Positions 40,490-49,936 of a DNA stretch of 64,000 bases are shown here, in pieces. This DNA is from Mesorhizobium qingshengii (GTDB lineage Bacteria > Pseudomonadota > Alphaproteobacteria > Rhizobiales > Rhizobiaceae). Each line of letters begins with the position of its first letter. The first letter of the stretch is position 1. The translations under genes and the position numbers were made by a program. The DNA lies in assembly GCF_027563465.1 (NCBI RefSeq), contig NZ_JAPFQA010000008.1:62001-126000 (forward strand), in the 5' to 3' direction. The notes under the pieces were generated by a model. It ran no database searches. It worked only from the letters and a program-made list of their open reading frames with translations, and was not told where the DNA came from.

Positions 40490-40653
40490 CGACCTTCCGG
40501 ACATTCTTGCTGATCTGCGTAATCGACGATCGCCGATATCGCCCGCGTGTAGCGCAGCTGTGCCCCGTGTCCTGCGGTGCTTGACGGCGCGTCAAGCACC
40601 GCAGGATTGAATTGACACGCGGTCTGCGCCAAATAAAGCTAAGGAATTCAGTG

Positions 40654-40986
40654 GTGAGTACGATGAAAACAGCCAAATTCGCAATCGGGCAAGTGGTTCG
40701 CCACCGGCTGTTTCCGTTCAGGGGCATCATTTTCGACGTCGATCCGCAATTCGCCAACACCGACGAATGGTACGAAGCCATCCCCGCCGATGTGCGGCCG
40801 CGCAAGGATCAACCTTTCTACCACCTGCTCGCCGAGAATTCGGAAACCGAATACATCGCCTATGTGTCCGAGCAGAATCTGCTCGAGGATCAGTCGGGTG
40901 AACCGGTCAGGCATCCGCAGATCAAGGAGATGTTCGACAAGAGGCCCGACGGTCGCTACGAGCGCAAACGGCAGTCCAGACACTGA
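40654..40986 (+). CDS. hspQ: Heat-shock protein HspQ (hemimethylated-DNA-binding)
   Basis: A 110-aa protein. KFAIGQVVRHRLFPFRGIIFDVDPQFANTDEWYEAI then QPFYHLLAENSETEYIAYVSEQNLL are the YccV/HspQ signature. In E. coli this protein affects Lon specificity and DnaA levels. The GTG at 40654 has AAGGA eight bases upstream; the ATG at 40663 is an alternative giving MKTAKF. A hairpin terminator follows. Confidence 0.9.
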   Translation: MSTMKTAKFAIGQVVRHRLFPFRGIIFDVDPQFANTDEWYEAIPADVRPRKDQPFYHLLAENSETEYIAYVSEQNLLEDQSGEPVRHPQIKEMFDKRPDGRYERKRQSRH

Positions 40987-41024
40987 TTGCCCGGGATTTG
41001 CCGGTATGGTCAGGAACGAAAAAA

Positions 41025-41043
41025 AGCGGGGCATGACCCCGCT
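41025..41043. terminator. Bidirectional terminator after hspQ
   Basis: AGCGGGG-CATGA-CCCCGCT, with an A run on the left and TTTTC on the right. It separates hspQ from the convergent IalB gene. Confidence 0.82.
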
Positions 41044-41079
41044 TTTTCGTTGGCTTGAGAATGACCCGATGACGGGTGA

Positions 41080-41709
41080 TCAGTTGGCGGTCTTGGCCTT
41101 GTCCTGCTCTTCCTTGAGCTTCTTGGCGAAGTCCTGATTGTTCTTGGCGACGAAGTCCTGCAGCTTCTTCTGCCGGTCCTCGATGTCCGACTGCTGCAGC
41201 GGCGGGCCGTCATAGGCGCCGCTGAAGCCCTGCAGGGCAATCTTGATCGGGTTCTGCTGGTTCTGGAAATTGACCGAGGTCAGCGTGATCGCCTGGCCCT
41301 TCTTGAACGCTCCGACGAGTTGATCGGTCAGCGGCACTTCCGCCACGCAACGGTCGGGGAAGCAGATCACATAGTCGAGCTTCACGGCCTTGCCGGTATC
41401 GATCTGCAGGCCAATGCCGGGAGGCACCAGACGACCGGTCGGGACCGTCACCTGGAACACCTTGCGGTTCACCTTGCCCTTCAGTTCGATCAGGCTCACG
41501 CCGGTGACGAGTTGGCCGTTTCCGGCCGTGACGATATTCTGGACGTTGCAGATGTCGACGTCTTCCTGCTTGGTGCAGGCCTTGAACCAGCCTTGCGGAA
41601 TCTGCTGTTGCTGCTGCGCGGAAGCAGCGGGAAGCCCTGCGCCTAGAAAGCCGATCACGCCAGCGGCCATGACCGACAGGCGGTACGCGTTGCTGTTCAG
41701 GCTCGTCAT
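41080..41709 (-). CDS. Invasion-associated locus B (IalB) family protein
   Basis: A 209-aa exported protein: signal peptide ending near AASA, followed by a glutamine run, then WFKACTKQEDVDICNVQNIV, VFQVTVPTGRLVPPGIGLQID and CFPDRCVAEVPL, the IalB pattern with two disulfide-like cysteine pairs. The C terminus is a charged helix (QKKLQDFVAKNNQDFAKKLKEEQDKAK). The start at 41709 is preferred to a GTG at 41718. Family members are periplasmic or surface proteins; the role in a rhizobium is unknown. Confidence 0.86.
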   Translation of the reverse strand: MTSLNSNAYRLSVMAAGVIGFLGAGLPAASAQQQQQIPQGWFKACTKQEDVDICNVQNIVTAGNGQLVTGVSLIELKGKVNRKVFQVTVPTGRLVPPGIGLQIDTGKAVKLDYVICFPDRCVAEVPLTDQLVGAFKKGQAITLTSVNFQNQQNPIKIALQGFSGAYDGPPLQQSDIEDRQKKLQDFVAKNNQDFAKKLKEEQDKAKTAN

Positions 41710-41942
41710 GTCGTGCACTTCCTCTCAAATGATCCCGGGACCGGCTTCTTCGCGCCGTGTGGTCCAGCTACCTGTTGCCGAAATGAGGCAACAGGATGAC
41801 TTCGGACGGCGTGTTACACTGCAAGCGATGCCGAATCCAGCCCGCCACTTGTAATTCTTGACCACGCCATTGGCAGTCGCGCGGTTGGCCTCATGCTAGG
41901 GTGAGCACCGAATCATCAAGCCGACCTGTTAGGGAGACGGTC

Positions 41943-43763
41943 ATGGGCCGCGTTCTTGTTTGGCTGATCACCGCAATATCGTTTCTCGCCCTTTCGCATC
42001 GGCCGGCGGCGTCGGAGCCGAGGCACGCGGTCGCCATGCAGGGCGAACCGGCGCTGCCGCCCGACTACACGCATTTCGACTACGTCAATCCCGACGCGCC
42101 GAAGGGTGGCAGCATCACCTATTGCGTCGTCGGCAGCTTCGACAACCTCAACCCCTTCATCCTCAAGAGCCTGCGCACAACGGCGCGCGGTATGATGGAC
42201 ACGATCTTCGGCAATCTGGTCTTCGAGCCGTTGATGCAGCGTAGTGCCGACGAGGCTTTCACCCTCTACGGGTTGCTGGCGGACACCGCCGACATGGATC
42301 CTGAGCGCAAGAGCATCGAATTCCATCTCAACCCGAAGGCCAGGTGGTCGGATGGCGAGCCGGTAACGCCCGAGGATGTGCTGTTTACCTATGATGCCTA
42401 TACGGAGAAGGGCCGCCCGCCCTACAGCGACCGCATGGCCAGGGTCGCCAAGCTCGAAAAGACCGGCGACCACAGTGTGCGTTTCACTTTCAATGAGAAG
42501 GCCGATCGCGAATTTCCGCTGATCATCGCGCTGACGCCGATCATTCCCAAGCATGCTTTCGACAAGGAAACCTTCGACAAGACCACGCTGAAGCCGCTGA
42601 TCGGCAGTGGCCCCTACACCATAGCGCAGGTACAGCCCGGCCAACGCATCGTCTTCAAGCGCAATCCGGATTACTGGGGCAAGGACGTTCCGGCCAAGCG
42701 CGGTTTCGACAATTACGACCAGATCACCATCGAGTACTTCCTCAACGCCAACGCCAAGCTGGAAGCGTTCAAGAAAGGCCTTTGCGCCATCGACGACGAC
42801 AGCGATCCGGTGAAGCGCGAGCGCGATCTGGATTTCCCGGCCTTCCACAAGGGCGAAGTGATTGCCGAGACCTTCGACACCGGCATTCCACCTGTGGTGA
42901 CTGGTTTCCTGTTCAACACCCGGCTGCAGAAATTCTCCGACCCCGTCGTGCGGCGCGCGCTCGGCATGCTCTATGACTTCGAATGGGCCAACAAGAACCT
43001 GTTCGGCGGCAAATACACACGCACGATGAGCTATTGGCAGAATTCCGAGCTCTCCGCGCTCGGCCATCCGGCCGACGACAGGGAGAAAGCGCTTCTGGCG
43101 CCCTACCCTGGTCGCGTGCCGGCCGATGTCATGGACGGCACCTACCGGCCGCCGGTCACCGACGGGTCAGGCCAGGATCGAAAGGTGCTGAAGGCTGCCT
43201 TCGACCTGCTGAAAAGCGTCGGTTACCACGTGCAGGATGGGACGATGCTCGATCCCGAGGGCAAACCCTTCGGCTTCGAGATCCTGACTGCCTCGCAGGA
43301 CGAGGAGCGTCTTGCCGGCATCTACCAGCGCACGCTGGAGAAGATCGGCATCAATGTCAGCATTCGCAGCCTCGATGGCGATCAGATCCAGTCGCGCAAG
43401 CAGCGTTTCGATTTCGAGGTGCTGGTCGGCTCGAGCGGCTTCAACAATTCGCTGTCGCCCGGCATCGAACAGACCGGACGCTGGAGTTCGGCCGCGGCCA
43501 GGGCGGAAGGCTCGTTCAATCTCGCCGGCGTTGCCGATCCGGCGGTGGACGCGGCGATCGAGGCGATGCTGCACGCCCGCTCGAAGGAAGACTATGTCGC
43601 TGCCGTTCGCGTTCTCGATCGGCTGTTGATCTCCGGCAACTACATGGTGCCGATGCAGCACAACACGCAGCAATGGATCGCCTATTGGAACTACTTGGAA
43701 CATCCGCGGAAGACGCCCATATTCGGCTATCAACTGCCAGCCTGGTGGCGCAAGGCGAATTGA
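41943..43763 (+). CDS. Peptide/YejA-like ABC transporter substrate-binding protein
   Basis: A 606-aa periplasmic solute-binding protein of family 5. The ATG at 41943 has AGGGAGA six bases upstream and begins a signal peptide ending near PAASA; a GTG at 41901 is rejected. HAVAMQGEPALPPDYTHFDYVNPDAPKGG is characteristic of the YejA subgroup, which takes up oligopeptides and antimicrobial peptides such as microcin C. No permease or ATPase genes follow; the DsbA-like gene is next after 16 bases. Its transporter partners must be elsewhere. Confidence 0.88.
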   Translation: MGRVLVWLITAISFLALSHRPAASEPRHAVAMQGEPALPPDYTHFDYVNPDAPKGGSITYCVVGSFDNLNPFILKSLRTTARGMMDTIFGNLVFEPLMQRSADEAFTLYGLLADTADMDPERKSIEFHLNPKARWSDGEPVTPEDVLFTYDAYTEKGRPPYSDRMARVAKLEKTGDHSVRFTFNEKADREFPLIIALTPIIPKHAFDKETFDKTTLKPLIGSGPYTIAQVQPGQRIVFKRNPDYWGKDVPAKRGFDNYDQITIEYFLNANAKLEAFKKGLCAIDDDSDPVKRERDLDFPAFHKGEVIAETFDTGIPPVVTGFLFNTRLQKFSDPVVRRALGMLYDFEWANKNLFGGKYTRTMSYWQNSELSALGHPADDREKALLAPYPGRVPADVMDGTYRPPVTDGSGQDRKVLKAAFDLLKSVGYHVQDGTMLDPEGKPFGFEILTASQDEERLAGIYQRTLEKIGINVSIRSLDGDQIQSRKQRFDFEVLVGSSGFNNSLSPGIEQTGRWSSAAARAEGSFNLAGVADPAVDAAIEAMLHARSKEDYVAAVRVLDRLLISGNYMVPMQHNTQQWIAYWNYLEHPRKTPIFGYQLPAWWRKAN

Positions 43764-43779
43764 AGATCAGGAGATCGAG

Positions 43780-44457
43780 ATGAGCGTACTCAACGCCATC
43801 ACCGTCGATGTGGTGTCCGATGTCGTTTGCCCCTGGTGCTTCATCGGTCAGAAGCGGCTCGACAAGGCGATCGCCGCTGTCGGCGGTGAAGTGCATGTTC
43901 GATGGCGGCCGTTCCAGCTCGATCCGACCATTCCGCCGCAAGGCAAGGATCGCCGCGAGTATATGCTGGCCAAGTTCGGCAGCGACGAGCGCATCCGCGA
44001 AATTCATGCCCGCATCGAGCCGCTGGGCGAAGCCGAAGGCATTTCCTTCGCCTTCGGGGCCATCAAGGTGGCGGCGAACACGCTGGATGCGCACCGGCTG
44101 ATCCGCTGGGCTGGAGCTGTTGGCGAGGATGTACAGAACCGGCTGGTGCGCCGCCTGTTCCAGCTGAATTTCGAGGAAGGCGCCAATATCGGCGACCATG
44201 CGGTCCTGATCGAAGCCGCGCGCGAGGCTGGCATGGACGCATCCGTGGCCGCCACACTCTTGCCTACCGACGCCGATGTCGAGGCGGTTCGCACCGAGAT
44301 CGCCACCGCGTCGCGCATGGGGATATCAGGCGTGCCGTGCTTCCTGCTCGAAGGCAAATACGCGGTCATGGGTGCGCAGGATGTCGACACGCTGGCCGAC
44401 GCCATTCGTCAGGTGGCGGCGGCGAAGGCGCGCGGCGAATTGGAAAAAGCCGGCTGA
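43780..44457 (+). CDS. DsbA/FrnE-family oxidoreductase
   Basis: A 225-aa thioredoxin-fold protein without a signal peptide, so cytoplasmic. ITVDVVSDVVCPWCFIGQKRLDKAI holds the CPWC active site. ANTLDAHRLIRWAG and GISGVPCFLLEGKYAVMGAQ (the cis-Pro loop) are the FrnE/2-hydroxychromene-isomerase-like landmarks. AGGAG precedes the ATG. It is in line with the YejA-like gene. Confidence 0.9.
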   Translation: MSVLNAITVDVVSDVVCPWCFIGQKRLDKAIAAVGGEVHVRWRPFQLDPTIPPQGKDRREYMLAKFGSDERIREIHARIEPLGEAEGISFAFGAIKVAANTLDAHRLIRWAGAVGEDVQNRLVRRLFQLNFEEGANIGDHAVLIEAAREAGMDASVAATLLPTDADVEAVRTEIATASRMGISGVPCFLLEGKYAVMGAQDVDTLADAIRQVAAAKARGELEKAG

Positions 44458-45051
44458 GGCACGATCTTGGCTGTACCTAGCAACGCTGGCTATTGCACCG
44501 TCGCCGTTGCCTTGCCGATGGAGAAGCCGTGACCCGTTTGCTGCCGGTGCAGCTCAGCCCCTTGGTCGACGGCTGGCAAGTGAGCGGCCTCTTGCTCCAG
44601 CCGTTGCCGTAGTCGCTCGACGTCGCAGCCGCAGCCCTGCTCGCCCGGGTTCTTGATCGGTGTGGCTGGCCCTGCCGGGCATTTTTTTGCGGCTCCGCCA
44701 AGGACGAAGAAGGCAAGCCTGTCGGAATCACGAACGGTATTTTCAGGCGTTCAGGTCAGTCCTCGGTAAGAAAATCGATCCCTCCGCACGATTTTCGAGT
44801 TCACAAAACCGTGTGAAAATCTTCCCTATGGGAAGCTTCGATGAAGGCGTGCCTGCGTCGATCAAGGGTTTGAAATCAATGGCGATATCCTGATTTTTGC
44901 TGGTGGGATTGGTGGCATTCAGGCCATGCGGTCTGTTGCCTCACGGCAACGGCCGCAGGGAGTAATCCATTCGGCCAAGTTCAAAAATTAATGGAAAATG
45001 ATCAATTGGTGTTACCCTCCGTAACAAAACAAAAAAGGTTTGGGCGGGATC
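44458..45051. other. Intergenic stretch without a supported gene
   Basis: No frame here reads as a protein. A GCCC-TGCC-GGGC hairpin followed by seven T (about 44669-44688) may terminate the DsbA-family transcript. CTTCCC-TAT-GGGAAG (44821-44835) is an inverted repeat, and the right end becomes AT-rich as in a promoter. Confidence 0.45.
45011..45025. promoter_or_regulatory. Inverted repeat before the SbmA/BacA-like exporter
   Basis: GTTAC-CCTCC-GTAAC lies 27 bases upstream of the chosen start in an AT-rich region. It could be an operator. The repeat is short, so confidence is low. Confidence 0.3.
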
Positions 45052-47037
45052 GTGATTCGGATCGGCAAACGATCGCAAGAGTCAGCACCGGATGAACTAC
45101 ACCGCGATGCCGCGAGGCGGTCGCTTCTGACGCCGGTGTCCTCGATGCGCAGCTTCTGGGGCCTGATGCGGGCTTACTGGGTCTCGGATCGCTGGAAGGA
45201 AGCCTGGACGCTGACATTGGTCATCGCGCTGCTCACGGCACTGTCGAGCAAGGCCGGTGTCTGGTTCGCCGAAGCGTCCGGAGAACTCGTAAACTCGATC
45301 GCCTTCTTCCATGACGCCGCCAACACCACGCCGCTTCGCACCCTGCTGGTCAATGCCGGCATCCTCGTTCTGCTGGTCGTGCTCAAGGACGCCGGCTTTA
45401 CCGGCATCCGCAATCTTGTCTCGGCGACGTTGCACCGCAAATGGCGCGGCTGGCTGGACAGCCGCTTCAACGAAGCGCTGCTGGACACCAATCATACGCA
45501 TTTCCATGCCCAGCACGCGTCGACCGGCACGGGCGCGCCCGCTCCCGACAACATCGATCAGCGTGTCCAGGAATCCATCAAGGATATGACCGGCGGCGCC
45601 ATCGGCCTCGCCATGGGCGTTCTGGGGGTTGCCACCTCACTCTATTTTGTCGGCCAGAAGCTGCTCGAAACCTCTGTCGAGGTGAAGGGACTGGAGTTCC
45701 TCGGCAGCTATGGCAGTGCCGTCCTGGCCTTCCTGGCGGTTGCCACCTATGTGCCGCTGAACACCTGGATAGCGGTCAAGCTCGGCGGCCTGCTCGAGCG
45801 TCTCAACATCAGGATGCAGCAGGCTGAAGGCAGCTACCGCGGTGAGCTGACGACGTTCCTGCGCCGCAGTTTCCATGTCGCCGCCTCTCAGGGCGAAGGC
45901 GTGCAGAAGACCATGCACGGCCGGCTCTATGTCGACATCGACGGCACCTGGACGCGGCTGAACATCGTCAACACCGTCTACATGTCGTTCGAGCTGATCT
46001 ACAATTTTGTCGGCGCCCGCATTGTCGCCTATGGGCCTGGCCTCGTGCCGTTTATCCACAACGGTCTCGATCTCAAGGGCTACATTACCGGCTCCGAACT
46101 CGTCAATGCGCTGATCGGCCAATGTTCGTGGTTCATCCACGTCATGCCCGCCATTGCCACGCTGCGGGCCAACAGCCAGCGCGTCACCGAACTGGCGGTG
46201 GCGATCGAGAATGTCCAGCATCCACAGGAGTTCTACAGCCAGACCGGTCGCTCCGAATTCCGCTACGCCAGCCAGAACCCGGTTTTCGGCCTGACCATCC
46301 AGAAGCTCGAGCTGGCGCATCAGGGCGAAGACGCCACGCCGTTCCTCAGTGCCGCCAATCTGCGCTTCCGGCGCGGCGAATGGACGTTCCTGAAAGGCGA
46401 ATCCGGTTGCGGCAAGACTTCGTTGATCAAGGCGATCAACGGTCTGTGGCCCTATGGCCATGGCACCATCGTTTTCCCCGAGGGAGTGAGGAGCTTCTAT
46501 GCCGCCCAGGAGGTCAAGCTGCAGCAAGTGTCGCTCAAGCAGCTGGTCTGCCTGCCGGGCTCCGAGCACGACCATGGCGACGCGCAGGTCGCCTCGGCAT
46601 TGCACAAGGCCGGTCTCGGCGACTTCATCGAGCATATGGGCGACAACAGCCGTGAAGGCAAAAGCTGGGATCAGGTTCTGTCGGGTGGCCAGAAACAGAA
46701 GCTGGTGGTGGCTCGCATCGTATTGCAGCAGCCAGGGCTGTTGTTCCTGGATGAGGCCACCGGCGCGCTCGACCCGGAGGGCAAGGTTGCCTTCCATCAG
46801 GCGATCAAGGACAACTGTCCCGATGTCACGGTGATCAGCGTCATGCACGAGGCGGTGGCGCCGCGATCGCTGACCGGCAGCGAATTCTATCACAGCATCG
46901 TCGCGATCGCCGACGGCGTCGCCACCAAGAAGCCTTTGGTTGCGACCCTGCCTGTCGAACTCACCACCATTCTCGCGCAGCCGAGGCCCGTCGAGGACAA
47001 ATGGCTGCGTTTCTCGCGCCGGCTGAAGCAGAAATAA
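45052..47037 (+). CDS. SbmA/BacA-like ABC exporter with fused ATPase
   Basis: A 661-aa half-size ABC transporter: an ABC_membrane_2/SbmA-BacA-type membrane domain (residues about 30-380, with LHRKWRGWLDSRFNEALL and DNIDQRVQESIKDM) followed by an ATPase domain with Walker A KGESGCGKTSLIKA, signature LSGGQKQKLVVAR and Walker B LLFLDEATGALD. This is the YddA/Rv1819c arrangement, related to BacA that handles peptides and very-long-chain lipids in rhizobia. The GTG at 45052 is chosen; TTG 45040 is possible. It works as a homodimer. Confidence 0.85.
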   Translation: MIRIGKRSQESAPDELHRDAARRSLLTPVSSMRSFWGLMRAYWVSDRWKEAWTLTLVIALLTALSSKAGVWFAEASGELVNSIAFFHDAANTTPLRTLLVNAGILVLLVVLKDAGFTGIRNLVSATLHRKWRGWLDSRFNEALLDTNHTHFHAQHASTGTGAPAPDNIDQRVQESIKDMTGGAIGLAMGVLGVATSLYFVGQKLLETSVEVKGLEFLGSYGSAVLAFLAVATYVPLNTWIAVKLGGLLERLNIRMQQAEGSYRGELTTFLRRSFHVAASQGEGVQKTMHGRLYVDIDGTWTRLNIVNTVYMSFELIYNFVGARIVAYGPGLVPFIHNGLDLKGYITGSELVNALIGQCSWFIHVMPAIATLRANSQRVTELAVAIENVQHPQEFYSQTGRSEFRYASQNPVFGLTIQKLELAHQGEDATPFLSAANLRFRRGEWTFLKGESGCGKTSLIKAINGLWPYGHGTIVFPEGVRSFYAAQEVKLQQVSLKQLVCLPGSEHDHGDAQVASALHKAGLGDFIEHMGDNSREGKSWDQVLSGGQKQKLVVARIVLQQPGLLFLDEATGALDPEGKVAFHQAIKDNCPDVTVISVMHEAVAPRSLTGSEFYHSIVAIADGVATKKPLVATLPVELTTILAQPRPVEDKWLRFSRRLKQK

Positions 47038-47308
47038 CGAGGCTGTGAGACGAGCCGACCGCGTCATGTGGCGACCGGCGATCACAGTCTCGCGAGCGTG
47101 CTCGATCGCCGGCATTTTCCCTTCTCACCACGATTGACTCGGCAAGGCGCACCCCTATGTTGCGCCGGCTTGCAGACATTCAAACGCGAACCCGCAAGCG
47201 GAAAGGTCACCGCGCCATGCCTGGCGACAGTCACAGTCGAACGCAACCGCCGTCCGCCTAGACGTGACCTGAATGGTTCATGTCCTGCCGGATGGCAAGG
47301 AGTGAACC

Positions 47309-48673
47309 ATGAACGAATTTACCCCGATAGCGGGCGACGATGCTGTCGCAATCGCTCGTATCCTGGCCAATGATCATGTCGCCGACATTGTCGAGGCGCT
47401 GAACAGGGAGCCGCGAGAAACCGCGGCGGAGCTGCTCTGCGAAGTGCAGTTCGAGCGTCTGGTCGAGATCTTCGACCAGCCGGAACTTGATGGTGCGTCC
47501 GAACTCATGGAGACGCTGCCGCGTGCCAGGGCAGGCAGGCTGCTCACGGCCATGTCGGTCGACCGCGCCGCCGACATCCTGCGCGATCTCGATGAGCCGG
47601 CCCGCTCCGTGCTGCTCGGAGCCCTGGCGCCGCCGCTGCGCGCGACACTGCTTTCCATTCTGGGCTATCCCGAAGGCAGCGCCGCATCGATCATGACGAC
47701 GGAGTTTGTCAGTGTTCCCTCGGACTGGACCATTGGCCGCACGCTCGACCATATCCGCAAGGTCGAGCGGACACGCGAAACCGTCTACGCGATCTATATC
47801 GTTGACCCGCAAACGCATCTCCTGATGCGATCGACCGGCCTGCGTCGGCTCATCATCGGTGAGCCGGACGATCTGATCATGACGGTGGCACCGGACCGCG
47901 TGCCGGTGACAGTTTCACCGCTGACCGACAGCGAGAAAGTCGCTCAACTCATTTCCAAATACGATTTGCTCGCCGTCCCGGTCGTCGACCATGGCAAGAT
48001 CCTGGGCATCGTCACCATCGACGACATCATCGACACGATGATCGAGGAGACGACGGAAGACGTGCACCGCTTCGGCGGCATGGAGGCTCTCGACGAGCCG
48101 TATATGAAGATGAGTTTTCTCGCCATGATCAGGAAGCGGGGCGGCTGGCTGTGCGCGCTCTTCGTCAGCGAGATGCTGACGGCCAACGCCATGCAGAGCT
48201 ACGAGGGCGAGCTGGAAAAGGCGATCGTGCTGACGCTGTTCATCCCGCTGATCATGAGCTCCGGCGGCAATTCCGGCTCACAGGCGACGTCGCTTGTCAT
48301 CCGGGCGCTGGCCCTGCGCGAGATCGGTCTTGGCGACTGGTGGCGGGTGGCGCTGCGCGAACTGCCCACCGGCCTCGTGCTGGGCGCCATGCTGGGCGTG
48401 GTCGGCATCTGCCGCATCGCGCTTTGGCAATATATGGGCTTCTACGACTATGGATCGCACTGGCCGCTGATCGCCGCGACGGTGGGCGCGGCACTGGTCG
48501 GCATCGTCACCTTCGGCTCGCTGTCAGGGTCGATGCTGCCCTTTGCCTTGAAACGCATCGGCTTCGATCCGGCCAGCGCATCGGCCCCGTTCGTCGCCAC
48601 GCTGGTCGATGTCACCGGGCTGGTGATCTATTTCTCGGTGGCGCAGTTGATCCTGCGCGGGACGCTGCTCTAG
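47309..48673 (+). CDS. mgtE: Magnesium transporter MgtE
   Basis: A 454-aa inner-membrane Mg2+ channel/transporter. The N domain occupies residues 1-125 (superhelical repeats). Two CBS domains follow (about 130-255), ending in LLAVPVVDHGKILGIVTIDDIIDTM. The membrane part has five helices with the pore signature MSSGGNSGSQATSLVIRALALREI. AAGGAG precedes the ATG. In the family the cytoplasmic domains close the pore when magnesium is plentiful. No Mg riboswitch was recognised in the 271-base leader. A strong terminator follows. Confidence 0.94.
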   Translation: MNEFTPIAGDDAVAIARILANDHVADIVEALNREPRETAAELLCEVQFERLVEIFDQPELDGASELMETLPRARAGRLLTAMSVDRAADILRDLDEPARSVLLGALAPPLRATLLSILGYPEGSAASIMTTEFVSVPSDWTIGRTLDHIRKVERTRETVYAIYIVDPQTHLLMRSTGLRRLIIGEPDDLIMTVAPDRVPVTVSPLTDSEKVAQLISKYDLLAVPVVDHGKILGIVTIDDIIDTMIEETTEDVHRFGGMEALDEPYMKMSFLAMIRKRGGWLCALFVSEMLTANAMQSYEGELEKAIVLTLFIPLIMSSGGNSGSQATSLVIRALALREIGLGDWWRVALRELPTGLVLGAMLGVVGICRIALWQYMGFYDYGSHWPLIAATVGAALVGIVTFGSLSGSMLPFALKRIGFDPASASAPFVATLVDVTGLVIYFSVAQLILRGTLL

Positions 48674-48685
48674 CGTCAATTCTTT

Positions 48686-48712
48686 CCGCCGCCGGCAAAT
48701 GGCCGGCGGCGG
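48686..48712. terminator. Terminator after mgtE
   Basis: CCGCCGCCGGC-AAATG-GCCGGCGGCGG, an eleven-base stem, followed by GTTTCG. TTTCTT precedes it on the left, so the minus strand has no T run. It mainly serves mgtE, with weak use for the convergent hydrolase gene. Confidence 0.7.
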
Positions 48713-48729
48713 GTTTCGCCCTTCCGGCC

Positions 48730-49893
48730 CTAGGCTTGCCTGCCATAGACCGCGTCTCGGAGCGCATCGGGGAAGGCGCCCACCATGCCGGCGATCGCCG
48801 TGTTTGTCAGCGCCACCACCGTCAGGTCCAATGTCGGATCCACGAACCAGGAATGCCCGTAGACGCCACCCCAGCGCCAGGTGCCTGCGGCCTGAGGCGT
48901 CGATGCGGCCAGCGGGTCGCGCAGGATGCCAAACCCAAGACCCCAGCCCCAGCCGGGCATGGTGGTTTCCAGGCCCGATATCGCGTCCGTGGTCATCGCC
49001 GCGGCTGTCTCGGGGCGGATAACGGGTCCGCCCCCGGAACGCACCGCCTCGAGAAGCTTGAGGACATCGCCAGCCGTACCGTTCATGCCGGTGCCGCCCG
49101 AGGCGAAGGAGGCGGGATCGAAGACGCGCCCAGGCGAGAAGGAGATGGCGCCGTCGCCGAAGGGAACGCGATGATGCTCGCCCATCGCGACGGCCTTGCC
49201 GGGTCCATCGGCGTAAGGCGTCACCAGCCGTGATCGGTCGCGCACGATAAAGGCCGCGTCATGCATGCCGAGCGGCTGGGCGACCAGGCGGTCGATCAGC
49301 TCCGGCAGGGTGGCTCCGGCGGCCCTCGCCATGACCTCGCCCAGCACGTCCATCGCCACCGAATAGCCCCAGCCTGTTCCCGGCGCGTAGGACAGCGGCA
49401 CCGAGGCGATGCGTCGGAGGTTCTCGGCCATGGAAAGGCCGGGCTGGTCGAGACCGTCGGAGATCCCGGCGTGATGATAGGGTCCGTCGGCCGTCTGGCG
49501 GAAACCGTAGGACAGGCCCGCGGTGTGCGTCAGCAACTGTCGGACGGTAATGACGGGCTCGCTGCCATCCGTCAGCTTCGGCCGGAATTCAGGGATGAAC
49601 TTCGCCAGGGGATCATCGAGGCCGATCACGCCTGCTTCGACAAGGGCAAGAGCCGCGGTCGCGACGACGGGCTTGGTCACCGACGCGAGCCGGAAGATCG
49701 CGTCCGCCGTGATCGTTTTTTTCGACTCGCGGTCGGCAAGGCCGGCGGCGCGGCTGTAAAGGATTTCGCCGCGTCGGGCGACAAGGATCACGGCGCCGAC
49801 AATGCGCTCCTCCTCGATGGCCCTGTCGACAACTTGATCGACGCGTCCGCCAAAGTCATGGTCGAGCGGCACGGAACCGATGGTTGCGGTCAT
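48730..49893 (-). CDS. Serine hydrolase, class C beta-lactamase family
   Basis: A 387-aa protein of the beta-lactamase/D-alanyl-D-alanine carboxypeptidase fold. The nucleophile motif SVTK is in FRLASVTKPVV, YSV in WGYSVAMDVLG, and the third motif region is WGGVYGHSWFVDP (HSW in place of KTG), as in esterase-like members (EstB type). No signal peptide follows the chosen ATG at 49893, which has AAGGGG upstream. It is probably a cytoplasmic esterase or hydrolase. Confidence 0.85.
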   Translation of the reverse strand: MTATIGSVPLDHDFGGRVDQVVDRAIEEERIVGAVILVARRGEILYSRAAGLADRESKKTITADAIFRLASVTKPVVATAALALVEAGVIGLDDPLAKFIPEFRPKLTDGSEPVITVRQLLTHTAGLSYGFRQTADGPYHHAGISDGLDQPGLSMAENLRRIASVPLSYAPGTGWGYSVAMDVLGEVMARAAGATLPELIDRLVAQPLGMHDAAFIVRDRSRLVTPYADGPGKAVAMGEHHRVPFGDGAISFSPGRVFDPASFASGGTGMNGTAGDVLKLLEAVRSGGGPVIRPETAAAMTTDAISGLETTMPGWGWGLGFGILRDPLAASTPQAAGTWRWGGVYGHSWFVDPTLDLTVVALTNTAIAGMVGAFPDALRDAVYGRQA

Positions 49894-49936
49894 TGATTGC
49901 CCCTTGACGACAAGCGAGCTGGCGAAAGGTGAAGGG

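Noticed and set aside
44477..44731. Minus-strand frame of 84 codons in the gap before the SbmA/BacA-like gene
   Set aside because: Ser/Arg-rich composition typical of antisense frames in GC-rich DNA; no start signals.
47038..47308. Possible Mg2+ riboswitch upstream of mgtE
   Set aside because: No M-box or other known leader pattern could be recognised by eye; a covariance-model search would be needed.
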